Below, piece by piece: positions 27,575 through 36,077 of a stretch of DNA of 64,000 nucleotides. Source of the stretch: Gimesia algae (lineage in GTDB: Bacteria > Planctomycetota > Planctomycetia > Planctomycetales > Planctomycetaceae); assembly GCF_007746795.1 (NCBI RefSeq), contig NZ_CP036343.1, forward strand, positions 2,779,369 to 2,843,368, read 5' to 3'. How positions within the stretch are numbered: the stretch's first letter is position 1; each line of letters starts with the position of its first letter. Both the position numbers and the translations under genes were made by a program. The notes below the pieces were generated by a model. The model searched no databases. It saw nothing but the letters and a program-made list of their open reading frames with translations, and was not told where the DNA came from.

Positions 27575-28912
27575 TTACTTCTCCTGCTTCAATAACCAGT
27601 GCGTCAAATGTTGAATTGTCTCTTTTTGCTGAAAGTAATTGAGGTGATGCACATCATCACTAGTGGGAAAGGTGTAGATATTGGAATCTGGAATCAATAG
27701 ATTATCTGACAAGTCGTGCATGGAAGCGGTATCGACTACCAGGTCGTTCTCTGAATTGAATATTTTGTCGGTAACCGCATTCAATCCGTGCGTTGCTGGA
27801 TTCGTAAAATAACGCCAGAATCTCCAGCCTGGATCTTCTGGCTCGAAATTACTGCGGATCGCGAAGTACAATCGCTTTTCGCCGAAAGACAGTTTTCGCA
27901 GACGTCTCAGATCAGCGTTGTCCCCTGCGCGGGACTGTCCATTGAGTCCCGGAACCAGCGAGACCACTGTATCTGCCAGGGGGGTATGTGCGGCAAAGCT
28001 GGTAATACTGGTCAAGACCTTCAGCAGTCCCGTAACACCAATCAGCAGAGGAACTGCAGTGGAAGCAAATCCCGAGATGGTACCCAGGGCTCTTCCATAG
28101 TTGGTGAGAAGTTTCAGTGCAGACCGGATATTCGCCGGAGCAGCGAGTCCCGTTCCTGCCAGGGGGCTTCCTACCAGTACTGCTTTGCCACGCAGTTCTG
28201 GTTGCGGGCTTAGTGCTTCAAACCACCAGCGAGTGACCAGTCCCCCGCGACTGTGACTGATCACGTCCACCACTGCTTTTGAGTTCCGAAACTCTTCCGC
28301 CAGGTCCAGCGCATTGTGAATGGGACTGACTGAAAGCGTGGGATGATCAAATACAAATACCTGCTGATTGTATTCTTTCATAGCCCGTTTGAGGAACTCT
28401 TTGCCTTCTGTTGTCGACCTCAGGTTTTTTAGAAAATTCTCGTTATTACTGAATGTGCCATGAACCAGCAGCAGAACACGTCCCTCTTGTGGCAGAGGTT
28501 CTTTCTTTTTCAGTCTGCCGTCAGTCAGCTTTCTGATTCCCTGGTGGGGAGTCATTTTCTTATCCAGTTCAGTTAGAAATTCCATGACTTGATTCGGAGG
28601 CAGTGTTTCAAATTTGATCTGCTTCAACACCTCTCCAGAGGTGGGGGATAACCTTGATCTGCGTCGCCTGTTGAAAGAATGTTTCGTTATCAGGCCTGGT
28701 TCCCAGGTCAATAAATCTCCTGTATCAACCAGCGACAATGTTTGCACGTTATTACTGATTCGTCGACGGCCACCACGTCGCATGACCCCCACAGGAGTCT
28801 CCAACTTCAGAGTATCCGTGAAGTCATGTACGCCAATCTCGTGAATATGGTCATCGAGAATCGCGACTACTTTCTCGTTTAAATCTCCATTGGATTTCTT
28901 CATATTGCTCAT
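27575..28912 (-). CDS. Alpha/beta hydrolase (lipase/esterase-like) of the RADAR-like operon
   Basis: A 445-residue protein. Strand VLLLVHGTFS (residues 146-155) gives the oxyanion-hole HG; the nucleophile elbow is SHSRGG with S221; late candidates for the acid and base are D390 or D394 (NDLVVDT) and H422/H423 (DVHHL). A hydrophobic stretch at ~279-305 (FASTAVPLLIGVTGLLKVL) may be a lid or membrane-contact helix. The first ~140 residues are an extra basic domain with an RRGGRRR patch. No signal peptide, so it should act in the cytoplasm or on the inner face of the membrane. ATG overlaps the stop of the CHAT gene (ATGA). Substrate unknown: a phospholipase-type effector is plausible given the defence setting, but not shown. 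Confidence 0.82.
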   Translation of the reverse strand: MSNMKKSNGDLNEKVVAILDDHIHEIGVHDFTDTLKLETPVGVMRRGGRRRISNNVQTLSLVDTGDLLTWEPGLITKHSFNRRRRSRLSPTSGEVLKQIKFETLPPNQVMEFLTELDKKMTPHQGIRKLTDGRLKKKEPLPQEGRVLLLVHGTFSNNENFLKNLRSTTEGKEFLKRAMKEYNQQVFVFDHPTLSVSPIHNALDLAEEFRNSKAVVDVISHSRGGLVTRWWFEALSPQPELRGKAVLVGSPLAGTGLAAPANIRSALKLLTNYGRALGTISGFASTAVPLLIGVTGLLKVLTSITSFAAHTPLADTVVSLVPGLNGQSRAGDNADLRRLRKLSFGEKRLYFAIRSNFEPEDPGWRFWRYFTNPATHGLNAVTDKIFNSENDLVVDTASMHDLSDNLLIPDSNIYTFPTSDDVHHLNYFQQKETIQHLTHWLLKQEK

Positions 28913-31137
28913 CCGGAATATCTCGGCGATAAAGGAGTGACGCTGTTTTGACGTGCTAACCGAACATCGATCATCGAGTGAAATTCTTTTTCATACTCCA
29001 GGTTCTCCAGTCCTGCCTCATATGCATCCCTGAAACTGGATCGTTGTGTGAGCCAGACGCTCTCCAGAGGAACCAGATTTCCATTAGCTAAATGGTCCCG
29101 AATCTCCCGGTAAGTTTCCGGACCCAGTAACCAGGGTTCTCTGTATTTACCAGACTGACCAGAGCTTTGATCTGAATTTATGTGGCCGATTTCAAGGAGT
29201 TTGAGCTGGCTGAACTGCGTATAAGCCTCGTCACTCCTCCAGTACCCTGGGAATGCATGACCTTCTAATAGAAACAGGACCGGGTAAACCTCGATATATT
29301 CGAGGCAGGAAGCCATTAACAGCGCCAGATCGATACAGGTCCCTCGTTTCCCTGACAGAATTTGACTTGGCGTTCGCAGACGTTGTGAAGATTCTCGATA
29401 GGTGGGAGGAGGATTAATGTAGTAGATTGAATGATCCAGAGTTAAGGCAGCCCAGATGGCCTGAACCTGTAAATCGACTCCTTCCCACATATCTTCACTG
29501 CTGAAATCGGAACATTGATAGCCATCAAATCCCACAACTGGGTTATCCGCCAGACAGCTCAGGTACCGTTGAGCAAGATCGATGATCTGCACCACTGCCG
29601 GGTCTCGCGGTAGCACGAAGGAAGGAAGCCAGTGCCGGTCTTGATCATCGTCCCGCCACTGATCGGTCGGCATTAACATAACCCGGTGCGTATTCCGATA
29701 GAGTATTTTGCCGCCATGGGTAACATCAACATACAAACTCGCTGGCTGATTTTCATCAACCGACCTGACAAGTTCCGTAGAAAGTGGTAACCGGATCTGA
29801 GATGAGATTTCTGTTAATGGTTGGTCAAGATCAAGCGATAGCCTGCAGGGAAAACTGTCCCCACCGGTACTAAATTGAACATGAATGCAAATATCCTGCA
29901 GACATCCTTTGCACAGTTTGCGGAAAGTAAAGTTCTTAAACAGATTACGGTTGTTATGGATCAGCGAATAATTCAGGTCTTTGAAGGGCTGTACATCAAT
30001 GTCAACCAGGTTTTGTACCGATCCAGCCTTTCTCTTCACTTTCGAAGTATGAACATATTGAGTTACTTCAGGTTGTTTGCCTGCTGAAGGCTGTTGTACG
30101 AGAGAGCAGGCGCTCCAGAGCATGATGCCAGTACCTTGCAGATTCTGTTGAAATCCGCGAATCGAGTCCATTGCCTTTGTGAAAGCCGCTAAGAGATTCC
30201 AGCCATTGCTCTTGAGTTCACGGTAGAAATGAGAATAGAATGATTCAGCAAGACTGTCATTAAAAATGGATTGAAATCCAATCGACGCGCGAGCCCCCTG
30301 GCCAACAGTCATGGCAGCGAGACGTGCACCCGAATTTCCGCAATTGTAGGCGACCAGCCACGGTTTTACCTGAGCTGCATTGATCGCTTCCGCCAGCTTT
30401 TCCGCTCCCGCAGCGGCCAGTTTCCGGCGCTCACCGCGCAGCAGGAAACCATCCCAGACATCTCCCGATTGTCCCCGTTTCAAATCCTCGATTTCTTCAT
30501 CGTCGAAAAGGGTCACCGCCAGATGAGTGTCAATACCAGTGACATGCAGAACTTCGGGGGACAGTTTTTGTATTTTCTTGACTAATTCCGTGTAGGTTGG
30601 ATCTTTTATTTCAGGATCGACGGGTGGGGGAGCTTCTGTTTCTGATTCAGAGGAGTCAGCGAAATATGCTCTTACGAGTTTGTTTTCAGCTTCAAAGGAA
30701 TAAAGCTCACGCACCCGGCCAGGAGCACTTTCCAAAATTGTGATTTTTTGAGGGGAGGCGTATTGATTCTTAATGTCTCCCAGGTGACGTACGACTGTTA
30801 ATGGTCGACCACCTCGAGACAATTTTGTCGCAGCAGTCAGTACATATTCCCAGGGAAAGACTCGCAGTTCCCACCCTGTTTTATCATCGATAAAAGGGAT
30901 CGAGACTTCCAGAATATCTGCATCTGCGATGTCGGTCAAATCATCTTTTTTCACTCGCAGAGTTTTTAATAACGTCTGCTTGGCGCGATCAGATATTTTG
31001 GAACTAGTATCAGAGCTACCGACCCATCGTGTGCGATTTTGAATGACATAAGACCATTCAATGGCAGCTTTTTCTAACGTTTTGCCTCCGGAAATCTGGC
31101 AGATATCTCTCTGCGTCGTACGTAAGATAGCTTTCAT
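28909..31137 (-). CDS. CHAT-like plus transglutaminase-like dual cysteine-protease-fold protein
   Basis: A 742-residue protein, first gene of the operon, with AAAGGA upstream of its ATG. Residues ~130-350 look like a CHAT (caspase-like) domain: LHVTGIDTHLAV (H198, H205), the nucleophile loop LVAYNCGNSGARLAA (C266), and closing LNQ/SAC strands. In usual CHAT domains the catalytic His sits in an HxxxH/GHG context; here the equivalent position is isoleucine 202, so H198 or H205 would have to serve, or the domain is inactive. Residues ~510-700 resemble a transglutaminase/papain-like fold: GKRGTCIDLALLMASCLEY (C601) and LLEGHAFPGYW (H627), with D636 or E649 as third residue. Both are peptidase folds used in bacterial conflict systems. 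No membrane segment. Confidence 0.75.
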   Translation of the reverse strand: MKAILRTTQRDICQISGGKTLEKAAIEWSYVIQNRTRWVGSSDTSSKISDRAKQTLLKTLRVKKDDLTDIADADILEVSIPFIDDKTGWELRVFPWEYVLTAATKLSRGGRPLTVVRHLGDIKNQYASPQKITILESAPGRVRELYSFEAENKLVRAYFADSSESETEAPPPVDPEIKDPTYTELVKKIQKLSPEVLHVTGIDTHLAVTLFDDEEIEDLKRGQSGDVWDGFLLRGERRKLAAAGAEKLAEAINAAQVKPWLVAYNCGNSGARLAAMTVGQGARASIGFQSIFNDSLAESFYSHFYRELKSNGWNLLAAFTKAMDSIRGFQQNLQGTGIMLWSACSLVQQPSAGKQPEVTQYVHTSKVKRKAGSVQNLVDIDVQPFKDLNYSLIHNNRNLFKNFTFRKLCKGCLQDICIHVQFSTGGDSFPCRLSLDLDQPLTEISSQIRLPLSTELVRSVDENQPASLYVDVTHGGKILYRNTHRVMLMPTDQWRDDDQDRHWLPSFVLPRDPAVVQIIDLAQRYLSCLADNPVVGFDGYQCSDFSSEDMWEGVDLQVQAIWAALTLDHSIYYINPPPTYRESSQRLRTPSQILSGKRGTCIDLALLMASCLEYIEVYPVLFLLEGHAFPGYWRSDEAYTQFSQLKLLEIGHINSDQSSGQSGKYREPWLLGPETYREIRDHLANGNLVPLESVWLTQRSSFRDAYEAGLENLEYEKEFHSMIDVRLARQNSVTPLSPRYSG

Positions 31138-31621
31138 CAGATGTCCTTTTCGACTTCGGTTAGAAATTCCAGTCGGACTGTCCTGAAGGCAGTAACTGAT
31201 TCTGTCTAAGATGTGAATTAATTCTCAACAAATTCAATTAGAGAAAACACATCAGTTCGATGGGTGTCTTCTGCTCATGAGAATGTTTGTCAAATCCATG
31301 AAAGCGAATCCATTCACTAATGCCACCTGCCAGTAAATAAATCTCTCCGGATTTAACAAAGCACAACTCACAGGCAGACATTTGGGCCACCAACTTCCAG
31401 AACTCCATCAGCAAGACGAAGAGGTGTGTATAGAGGGGTATTAAAATATACCCTACCATCTAATTGGTAGAGTAATGTAAACCAATACTGTATGCACCTG
31501 TTTATACTAGATGCTAAAGTGCAACATATACAAGAACATTTAGTCTACCTCATGCAATATTAGTTAAAATATTACTTATACGTTTTCTTGTCGAAGACAG
31601 AATCTCCTGAATTGTTATCAG

Positions 31622-31720
31622 TTTCCTGCAGTAGCAGGTCTGCTCGGACGTGCCTATCATGCAGGCCACATCCGCTATAGAAGTTGCTGATTCAGTGTGG
31701 CGGAAAGCGAAAGCGATTTG
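31622..31720 (-). pseudogene. IS3-family transposase orfA remnant (HTH region)
   Basis: On the - strand the translated piece QIAFAFRHTESATSIADVAC, continuing to MIGTSEQTCYCRK, follows the helix-turn-helix start of IS3-type OrfA (consensus form 'QIAFALRQAExGTxVxEVCRKxGISExTFYRWKK'). Only ~33 residues remain; the frame then runs into unrelated sequence and no orfB or DDE motif is seen nearby. Confidence 0.6.
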
Positions 31721-31851
31721 TCTTCCGTGTAGCATTTTCGTTTTTTAGATCTGGTTCTGAATACAGGATAATGACCTTGCCTCGTTTCTTGATCCATACG
31801 GAATGCGAGAATATTTGTTATCTTGGATTAATTGCAGGAGAATCAGACAGC

Positions 31852-31962
31852 ATGAAACGCAAACAATATTCGGAAGAATCGTTTGCCTTTGCTTTGAGGC
31901 AGCATGAGCCCGGTACTGCGTTTGGCTTCGATGAGAGTGAAGAAAAAGCAGTGATTGATTGA
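31852..31962 (+). pseudogene. IS3-family transposase orfA N-terminal remnant
   Basis: The + strand frame from the ATG at 31852 reads MKRKQYSEESFAFALRQHEP followed by GTAFGFDESEEKAVID and a stop. The first ~21 residues match the conserved start of IS3-type OrfA ('MKRKRYTEEQIAFALRQAExGT'); the rest has lost the family pattern. A GCAGGAG precedes the ATG, so the stub could still be expressed. It lies opposite in orientation to the remnant at 31622-31720, implying two separate insertions or a rearranged one. Confidence 0.6.
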
Positions 31963-32014
31963 AAGATCTGATGCTTTCAGAGTCATTGAAAAATGGAAAC
32001 GGGGACTGCCCACA

Positions 32015-32110
32015 TTAGACTGTGTCCAGTTTTACTGTAGCGTCTCCAAGGCCATTTGGACCGAGTATAATAGATTGAGAGGCGCTAGGGTTAAATGTGA
32101 TGCGCTCTAG
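32015..32110 (+). repeat. 96-bp interspersed structured repeat, copy 1
   Basis: Starts TTAGACTGTGTCCAG and ends GATGCGCTCTAG. Closely similar 96-bp copies lie at 46916-47011 and 51828-51923. Arms AGCGTCTC (32039-32046) and GAGGCGCT (32079-32086) can pair with one G-U wobble around a loop containing TATAAT. The adjacent IS3 orfA remnants suggest, but do not prove, an origin as an IS end or a non-autonomous derivative. Confidence 0.8.
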
Positions 32111-32305
32111 TCGTCCCCCATGTCAGACGACGCCCAGTATACCTTCGACCGCGTTCCCGGAATCGATGGTTTCTATGGCGCCAGTTCGATGGAACGACTG
32201 CCGACCGAAATCGCAGTAACGGATCAGGTCCACCAGTTTGGGGTTCTGTGTTTAGCGAAAAATCAAACAGCTCGCTTTTCCTTTCACCGACCGAAAGATT
32301 CGAAA

Positions 32306-32644
32306 ATGTATCGACTGACTGTAATGTATGGACACCCGCAAGACCCTGCTGTGTTTGATCGCTATTATCACGAAGTCCATATTCCCCTGGCAAAAACCAT
32401 GAAAGGCCTCACCGGCTGGACCATCGGCAAATGCATCTCCGCGGAGGCAGGCAGCCCTCCGCCGTATTATTTGATTGTCAGTCTCTACGCAGAGTCGGCA
32501 ACCGGAATGCAGGCGGTTCTCGAAAGTCCCGAAGGGCAGGCAACCATCGCAGATGTCTCTAACTTTGCCACCGGCGGCGTGATGTTTATGTATGACGAGG
32601 AAGAGGTTTTGATTCCTGTTGAGCTAAAGACGATAGGAAACTAG
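32306..32644 (+). CDS. EthD family protein
   Basis: A 112-residue protein. I place the start at the ATG at 32306 because the family begins essentially there: MYRLTVMYGHPQDPAVFDRY, then YHEVHIPLAKTMKGLTGWTI, the dimeric alpha+beta barrel pattern of EthD-like proteins with a conserved histidine (HIPLAK). The open frame runs upstream to 32120, but that extra sequence has no family similarity and adjoins the 96-bp repeat. EthD-like proteins are small cytoplasmic proteins linked to oxidative degradation in some bacteria; here nothing nearby indicates a pathway. Confidence 0.8.
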   Translation: MYRLTVMYGHPQDPAVFDRYYHEVHIPLAKTMKGLTGWTIGKCISAEAGSPPPYYLIVSLYAESATGMQAVLESPEGQATIADVSNFATGGVMFMYDEEEVLIPVELKTIGN

Positions 32645-32888
32645 AGATTGATTTGATCCCATCTGGTTCCCCATCAAAGGACTCTAGAATGCGATCCAGC
32701 AACACAGCCTCAATGACGCCTCTGATCCTGTCGCTTTTGATTCTAATCTGCCTCTGTATCTCACGCTTGCCAGCAGTTGATCCCGTTCTATCTGAAACCA
32801 AGATTGAATGGGGACCAGATCTTTCTCAATATTCATATAAAACCGAGCATTGTTTAAAGGCCAAAGCAGCTTTCCAATTCAGCCTCAG

Positions 32889-32918
32889 TTGCTTTCCCTC
32901 GGGCGTGCCCCGTATAGT
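32889..32918 (+). promoter_or_regulatory. Possible sigma70-type promoter for the sulfatase gene
   Basis: TTGCTT (32889-32894), 18-nt spacer, TATAGT (32913-32918); the -10 matches at 5 of 6 positions, the -35 only at 3. It lies 46 nt before the sulfatase ATG. Confidence 0.35.
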
Positions 32919-32964
32919 AAAGAGATCTATCACCCTCAATCACCATTTGTGAAGGTCTCACCAG

Positions 32965-34434
32965 ATGAAAGTCCTATCGCTCCTGATCCGTTCCCCGTTT
33001 CTGCTGCCGGTTCTACTCCTGAGTCTGTCTCTGCAAACCACAACATTTGCAGGTAATCAGCCGAACATCGTCTTTATACTTGCCGATGATCTGGGCTATG
33101 GAGATCTGGGCTGCTACGGGCAGAAAAAAATCAAAACGCCACGCATTGATCAAATGGCAGCCGCTGGCATGAAGTTCAGCCAGATGTATGCAGGCTCAAC
33201 CGTGTGTGCCCCTTCAAGATGTGTTCTGATGACAGGCCTGCACATGGGCCACTGCCGCGTCAGAGGCAACACGCGTGTCAAAGAAAATCAGTCACTTAAA
33301 CCCGAAGATGTAACGGTTGCCGAAATCCTGAAACAGGCTGGCTACAAGACCGCTCTGACGGGCAAATGGGGTGTAGGGGAAGCAGGCACGCAAGGCGTAC
33401 CCAACCTGCAGGGCTTCGATTATTTTTATGGCTATCTGAATCAACACAACGCCCACAACTATTATCCCGGTTTCCTCTGGAAGAACGGAAAAAAAGTAAA
33501 GCTGAATAATATTGTTGATCCCGAAACGATCAACTCCGATGGGCTGGGCGGGGTCGCCTCTAAGAAAGTCGACTACTCTCATGATCTGGTCATGCAGGAA
33601 GCACTCGACTTTATCGATCGTAGCGCCCAAGATCCGTTCTTCCTGTATGTGGCACTGACCATCCCCCATGCCAACAATGAAGCGGGGCGCAAAGTGGGTG
33701 ATGGTCAGGAAGTGCCTGATTATGGTATCTACGAAGATACAGACTGGAAGAAACAGAACAAAGGTCAGGCCGCCATGATCACCCGCATGGATACCGGCGT
33801 CGGCCAGATTCTGGATAAACTCAAGGCACTCAAGATCGACAAAAATACGCTGGTCATTTTCAGTTCAGATAATGGACACCACCGTGAAGGAGGCAATGAT
33901 CCTGAATTTTTTGACGCCAACGGACCGCTCAGAGGCATGAAACGTGATTTATACGAAGGGGGCATCCGCGTGCCATTCATTGCCTGGTGGCCCGGCACCA
34001 CACCTGCGGATTCTGTATCTGATCACATCGGCTATTTCGGTGACCTGATGGCAACGGCTGCGGATCTGGCAGACGTCCCCTGCCCGGCTGGACTGGACAG
34101 CGTTAGCATCCTCCCCACGCTCACCGGGCATCCTGACCAACAAGAGCAGCACGACTTCCTCTACTGGGAATTCTATGAGCAGGGCAGCAAGCAGGCAGTT
34201 CGCGCAGGAAAGTGGAAAGCCGTTCGCATGCCCATACTGACGGGTACGACCGAATTGTATAATCTCGATCAGGATCTAGGGGAAGGCAAAAACATCGCAG
34301 ATGAGCATCCGGAACTGGTGAAACAACTGGAAGCCATGATGCAACAGGCCCATTCAGATGACCCACTCTGGAAGCCCGGTGGAAAAACTCCCAAAAAGCA
34401 ACCGGCACCCGGTGATGGCAAACCACGGTTTTAA
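32965..34434 (+). CDS. Secreted sulfatase (arylsulfatase family)
   Basis: A 489-residue protein with an N-terminal signal peptide (hydrophobic [13 protein letters not shown], cleavage after TFAG about residue 30). Catalytic features of type I sulfatases are all visible: the metal-binding [10 protein letters not shown] (D41, D42), the formylglycine motif CAPSR (C81-R85), which requires a maturase elsewhere in the genome, a later ALTIPH segment and the SSDNGHH metal motif around residue 300. Length is typical. It would hydrolyse sulfate esters of polysaccharides or other substrates in the periplasm; planctomycetes carry many such genes. The specific substrate cannot be told. Confidence 0.95.
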   Translation: MKVLSLLIRSPFLLPVLLLSLSLQTTTFAGNQPNIVFILADDLGYGDLGCYGQKKIKTPRIDQMAAAGMKFSQMYAGSTVCAPSRCVLMTGLHMGHCRVRGNTRVKENQSLKPEDVTVAEILKQAGYKTALTGKWGVGEAGTQGVPNLQGFDYFYGYLNQHNAHNYYPGFLWKNGKKVKLNNIVDPETINSDGLGGVASKKVDYSHDLVMQEALDFIDRSAQDPFFLYVALTIPHANNEAGRKVGDGQEVPDYGIYEDTDWKKQNKGQAAMITRMDTGVGQILDKLKALKIDKNTLVIFSSDNGHHREGGNDPEFFDANGPLRGMKRDLYEGGIRVPFIAWWPGTTPADSVSDHIGYFGDLMATAADLADVPCPAGLDSVSILPTLTGHPDQQEQHDFLYWEFYEQGSKQAVRAGKWKAVRMPILTGTTELYNLDQDLGEGKNIADEHPELVKQLEAMMQQAHSDDPLWKPGGKTPKKQPAPGDGKPRF

Positions 34435-34464
34435 AACCGTTTTAATCTTCATTGATATTGACCA

Positions 34465-35076
34465 TCAATTACAAGTATATGTATCAATCGTCACGAGCGC
34501 GACTTCACCTGTCAGAATATCGTAGTATGCGGTTGATTTTGCAGAAACATCAAACAAGGAAAAGCCAAACAAAGTACTGCAGAAACTTTCCACTTCGACT
34601 GTTGCCTGCGCACGAACAGCAGGTAATACGCCAAGTACATTCACATCTAATGATGAATTAAATGTTATTTCCGGTAGTGCACCAGGAATCGTTATTCTGC
34701 CAAATACTAAATTCCCGTCACAGGAAGCATTTTGATTCGGGTTCAGGTTCGGGTCAGGGGGGGAAACAATTATAGGATCATAATTGGGATCTAATACAAC
34801 AGGCTTACCAGTTACAGTATTGGCAGCAGCATAGGTAACACCTGAATTTCTTGCATCCTCTGTAAGCGTACTCCCTTCAGCCCCCCACTCTTTAACGGCA
34901 GCCAGCGCTGCCGCATCTAGAGCATTTTTAAGTTCGACGTGAGCCTGCCATAGATTAGCAATCTCCAGGACCACACAGAAAAACGTCAGAAACAAAGACC
35001 CCCAGATCACCAGCCACAGGACTGCAATCCCGCGACGGCAATCATTGATTTTCTTTTCTGTGTGAATTCGCTTCAT
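34465..35076 (-). CDS. TadG/TadE-like Flp-pilus-type membrane protein
   Basis: A 203-residue protein with a single N-terminal membrane helix (GIAVLWLVIWGSLFLTFFCVV) after a basic start, followed by ANLWQAHVELKNALDAAALA, the conserved pattern of TadE/TadG pseudopilin-like proteins. The remainder is an extracytoplasmic domain rich in Asn/Pro. It follows the TadE-like gene at 35166 in the same direction with a 90-nt gap; the two probably form a transcription unit. No Flp secretion ATPase or prepilin peptidase is present in the window. Confidence 0.75.
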   Translation of the reverse strand: MKRIHTEKKINDCRRGIAVLWLVIWGSLFLTFFCVVLEIANLWQAHVELKNALDAAALAAVKEWGAEGSTLTEDARNSGVTYAAANTVTGKPVVLDPNYDPIIVSPPDPNLNPNQNASCDGNLVFGRITIPGALPEITFNSSLDVNVLGVLPAVRAQATVEVESFCSTLFGFSLFDVSAKSTAYYDILTGEVALVTIDTYTCN

Positions 35077-35165
35077 AATTAATACGCTATTTTTTCAATT
35101 TAAAATCAATACAGGGCCATTAACTTCATTTTACGCTTCGCGGACAGGATTTCTGAAATGCAAGA

Positions 35166-35756
35166 TCAAGGTATTGCAACCAGAGGAACTTCATAAAGAT
35201 AAGTTGTCGAATGTTCCACAATATAATCCTGTATGGAAAAACCAAAGCTCGATAATAAATCTGGAATGTTGTTTCCTAACCTCACACACACAGTGGTTCG
35301 CACAGATTGATTGACGAGAACCACAATTCCTCCCGGTACTGTGGGAAGCGGTGATGCTGGAGGTTCGCAGTTACATTCAGGATCTGGAGAGTCCGGATCC
35401 GCAATTGTGACTTCAGGCCCCGCCGCGATTGACAGAACTGGAGGAATGGGAGGAACTGCAGGAACAACCCCACCAGGAACATTATGCTCAAGTATCACCC
35501 GACAACTCCCTTGTGGCAGCCCCCCCACACGCAATACCCGATCAATGCTCGCTTTCAAGTCGCCTGTGTTTACTGAATTGATATTAGCAGGGGATGTTTC
35601 CGAAGTAATCTTGGCAGCATAGCGGGCCGCATAAGCAGTCTGCTCACTTGCGACATAAATTAAAGAAATCTGGACCATCGCCAGCATGATAATCAGCAAC
35701 GCTGGCGCGGTTAGAATCAATTCCAGCACGACAACCCCCGAGCGGGAAACGATCAT
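35166..35756 (-). CDS. TadE-like Flp-pilus-type protein
   Basis: A 196-residue protein from the ATG at 35756, chosen because AAGGATAAGGAG immediately precedes it and because the family motif then starts at the N-terminus: SRSGVVVLELILTAPALLII, with the glutamate typical of TadE-like pseudopilins, followed by SLIYVASEQTAYAARYAAK. A longer frame to 35822 exists. The C-terminal domain has paired cysteines (ECNCEPP) in a proline-rich region. It likely helps assemble a Flp/Tad-type surface structure. Confidence 0.75.
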   Translation of the reverse strand: MIVSRSGVVVLELILTAPALLIIMLAMVQISLIYVASEQTAYAARYAAKITSETSPANINSVNTGDLKASIDRVLRVGGLPQGSCRVILEHNVPGGVVPAVPPIPPVLSIAAGPEVTIADPDSPDPECNCEPPASPLPTVPGGIVVLVNQSVRTTVCVRLGNNIPDLLSSFGFSIQDYIVEHSTTYLYEVPLVAIP

Positions 35757-36077
35757 CTCCTTATCCTTAGTTTGTTGCCTGATTTTCTGCACAGTCAGAT
35801 TCCATATTATTTCGCAAGACAAATCTTTTAATCATTTCCAGCAAACTAATTGCTCCTATACTAGTTTGGCAAGCAATTTGCGTTCCCTACACTCCTGTCA
35901 CTTCAGTTCTCAGCAGAAACTGCCGAGAATCTGGAGAACATCTGTAATTCAAGCAATCTGGGATTCTCGCAAAACGACGCCGGATACCAATTCTGTTTGA
36001 ACAATGATAACCATACTTAGCATGCGCGAAGCAAATGTCTCCATTTGTTAACACATGCCAGTCCTGAAGTGCGTAAC

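Larger units (their letters stand above)
31138..32305. other. Gene-poor region with insertion-sequence debris upstream of the RADAR-like operon
   Basis: About 1.2 kb between the divergent CHAT-like gene and the EthD-like gene. It contains two short IS3-type orfA remnants on opposite strands and one copy of the 96-bp repeat, each listed separately. The segment 31138-31620 is A+T-rich and must carry the operon promoter on the - strand, but I could not pick a convincing -35/-10 pair. Confidence 0.6.

Noticed and set aside
32120-32305. N-terminal extension of the EthD-like frame
   Set aside because: The 62 extra residues have no family similarity and begin next to the 96-bp repeat; the ATG at 32306 matches the family start.
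32653-32952. 99-codon + strand frame with a hydrophobic start
   Set aside because: Resembles a signal peptide at first, but the rest is not protein-like, and it overlaps the likely sulfatase promoter.
34425-34440. 16-bp palindrome ACGGTTTTAAAACCGT at the sulfatase 3' end
   Set aside because: Has no loop and weak A/T pairing, so a terminator role is doubtful.
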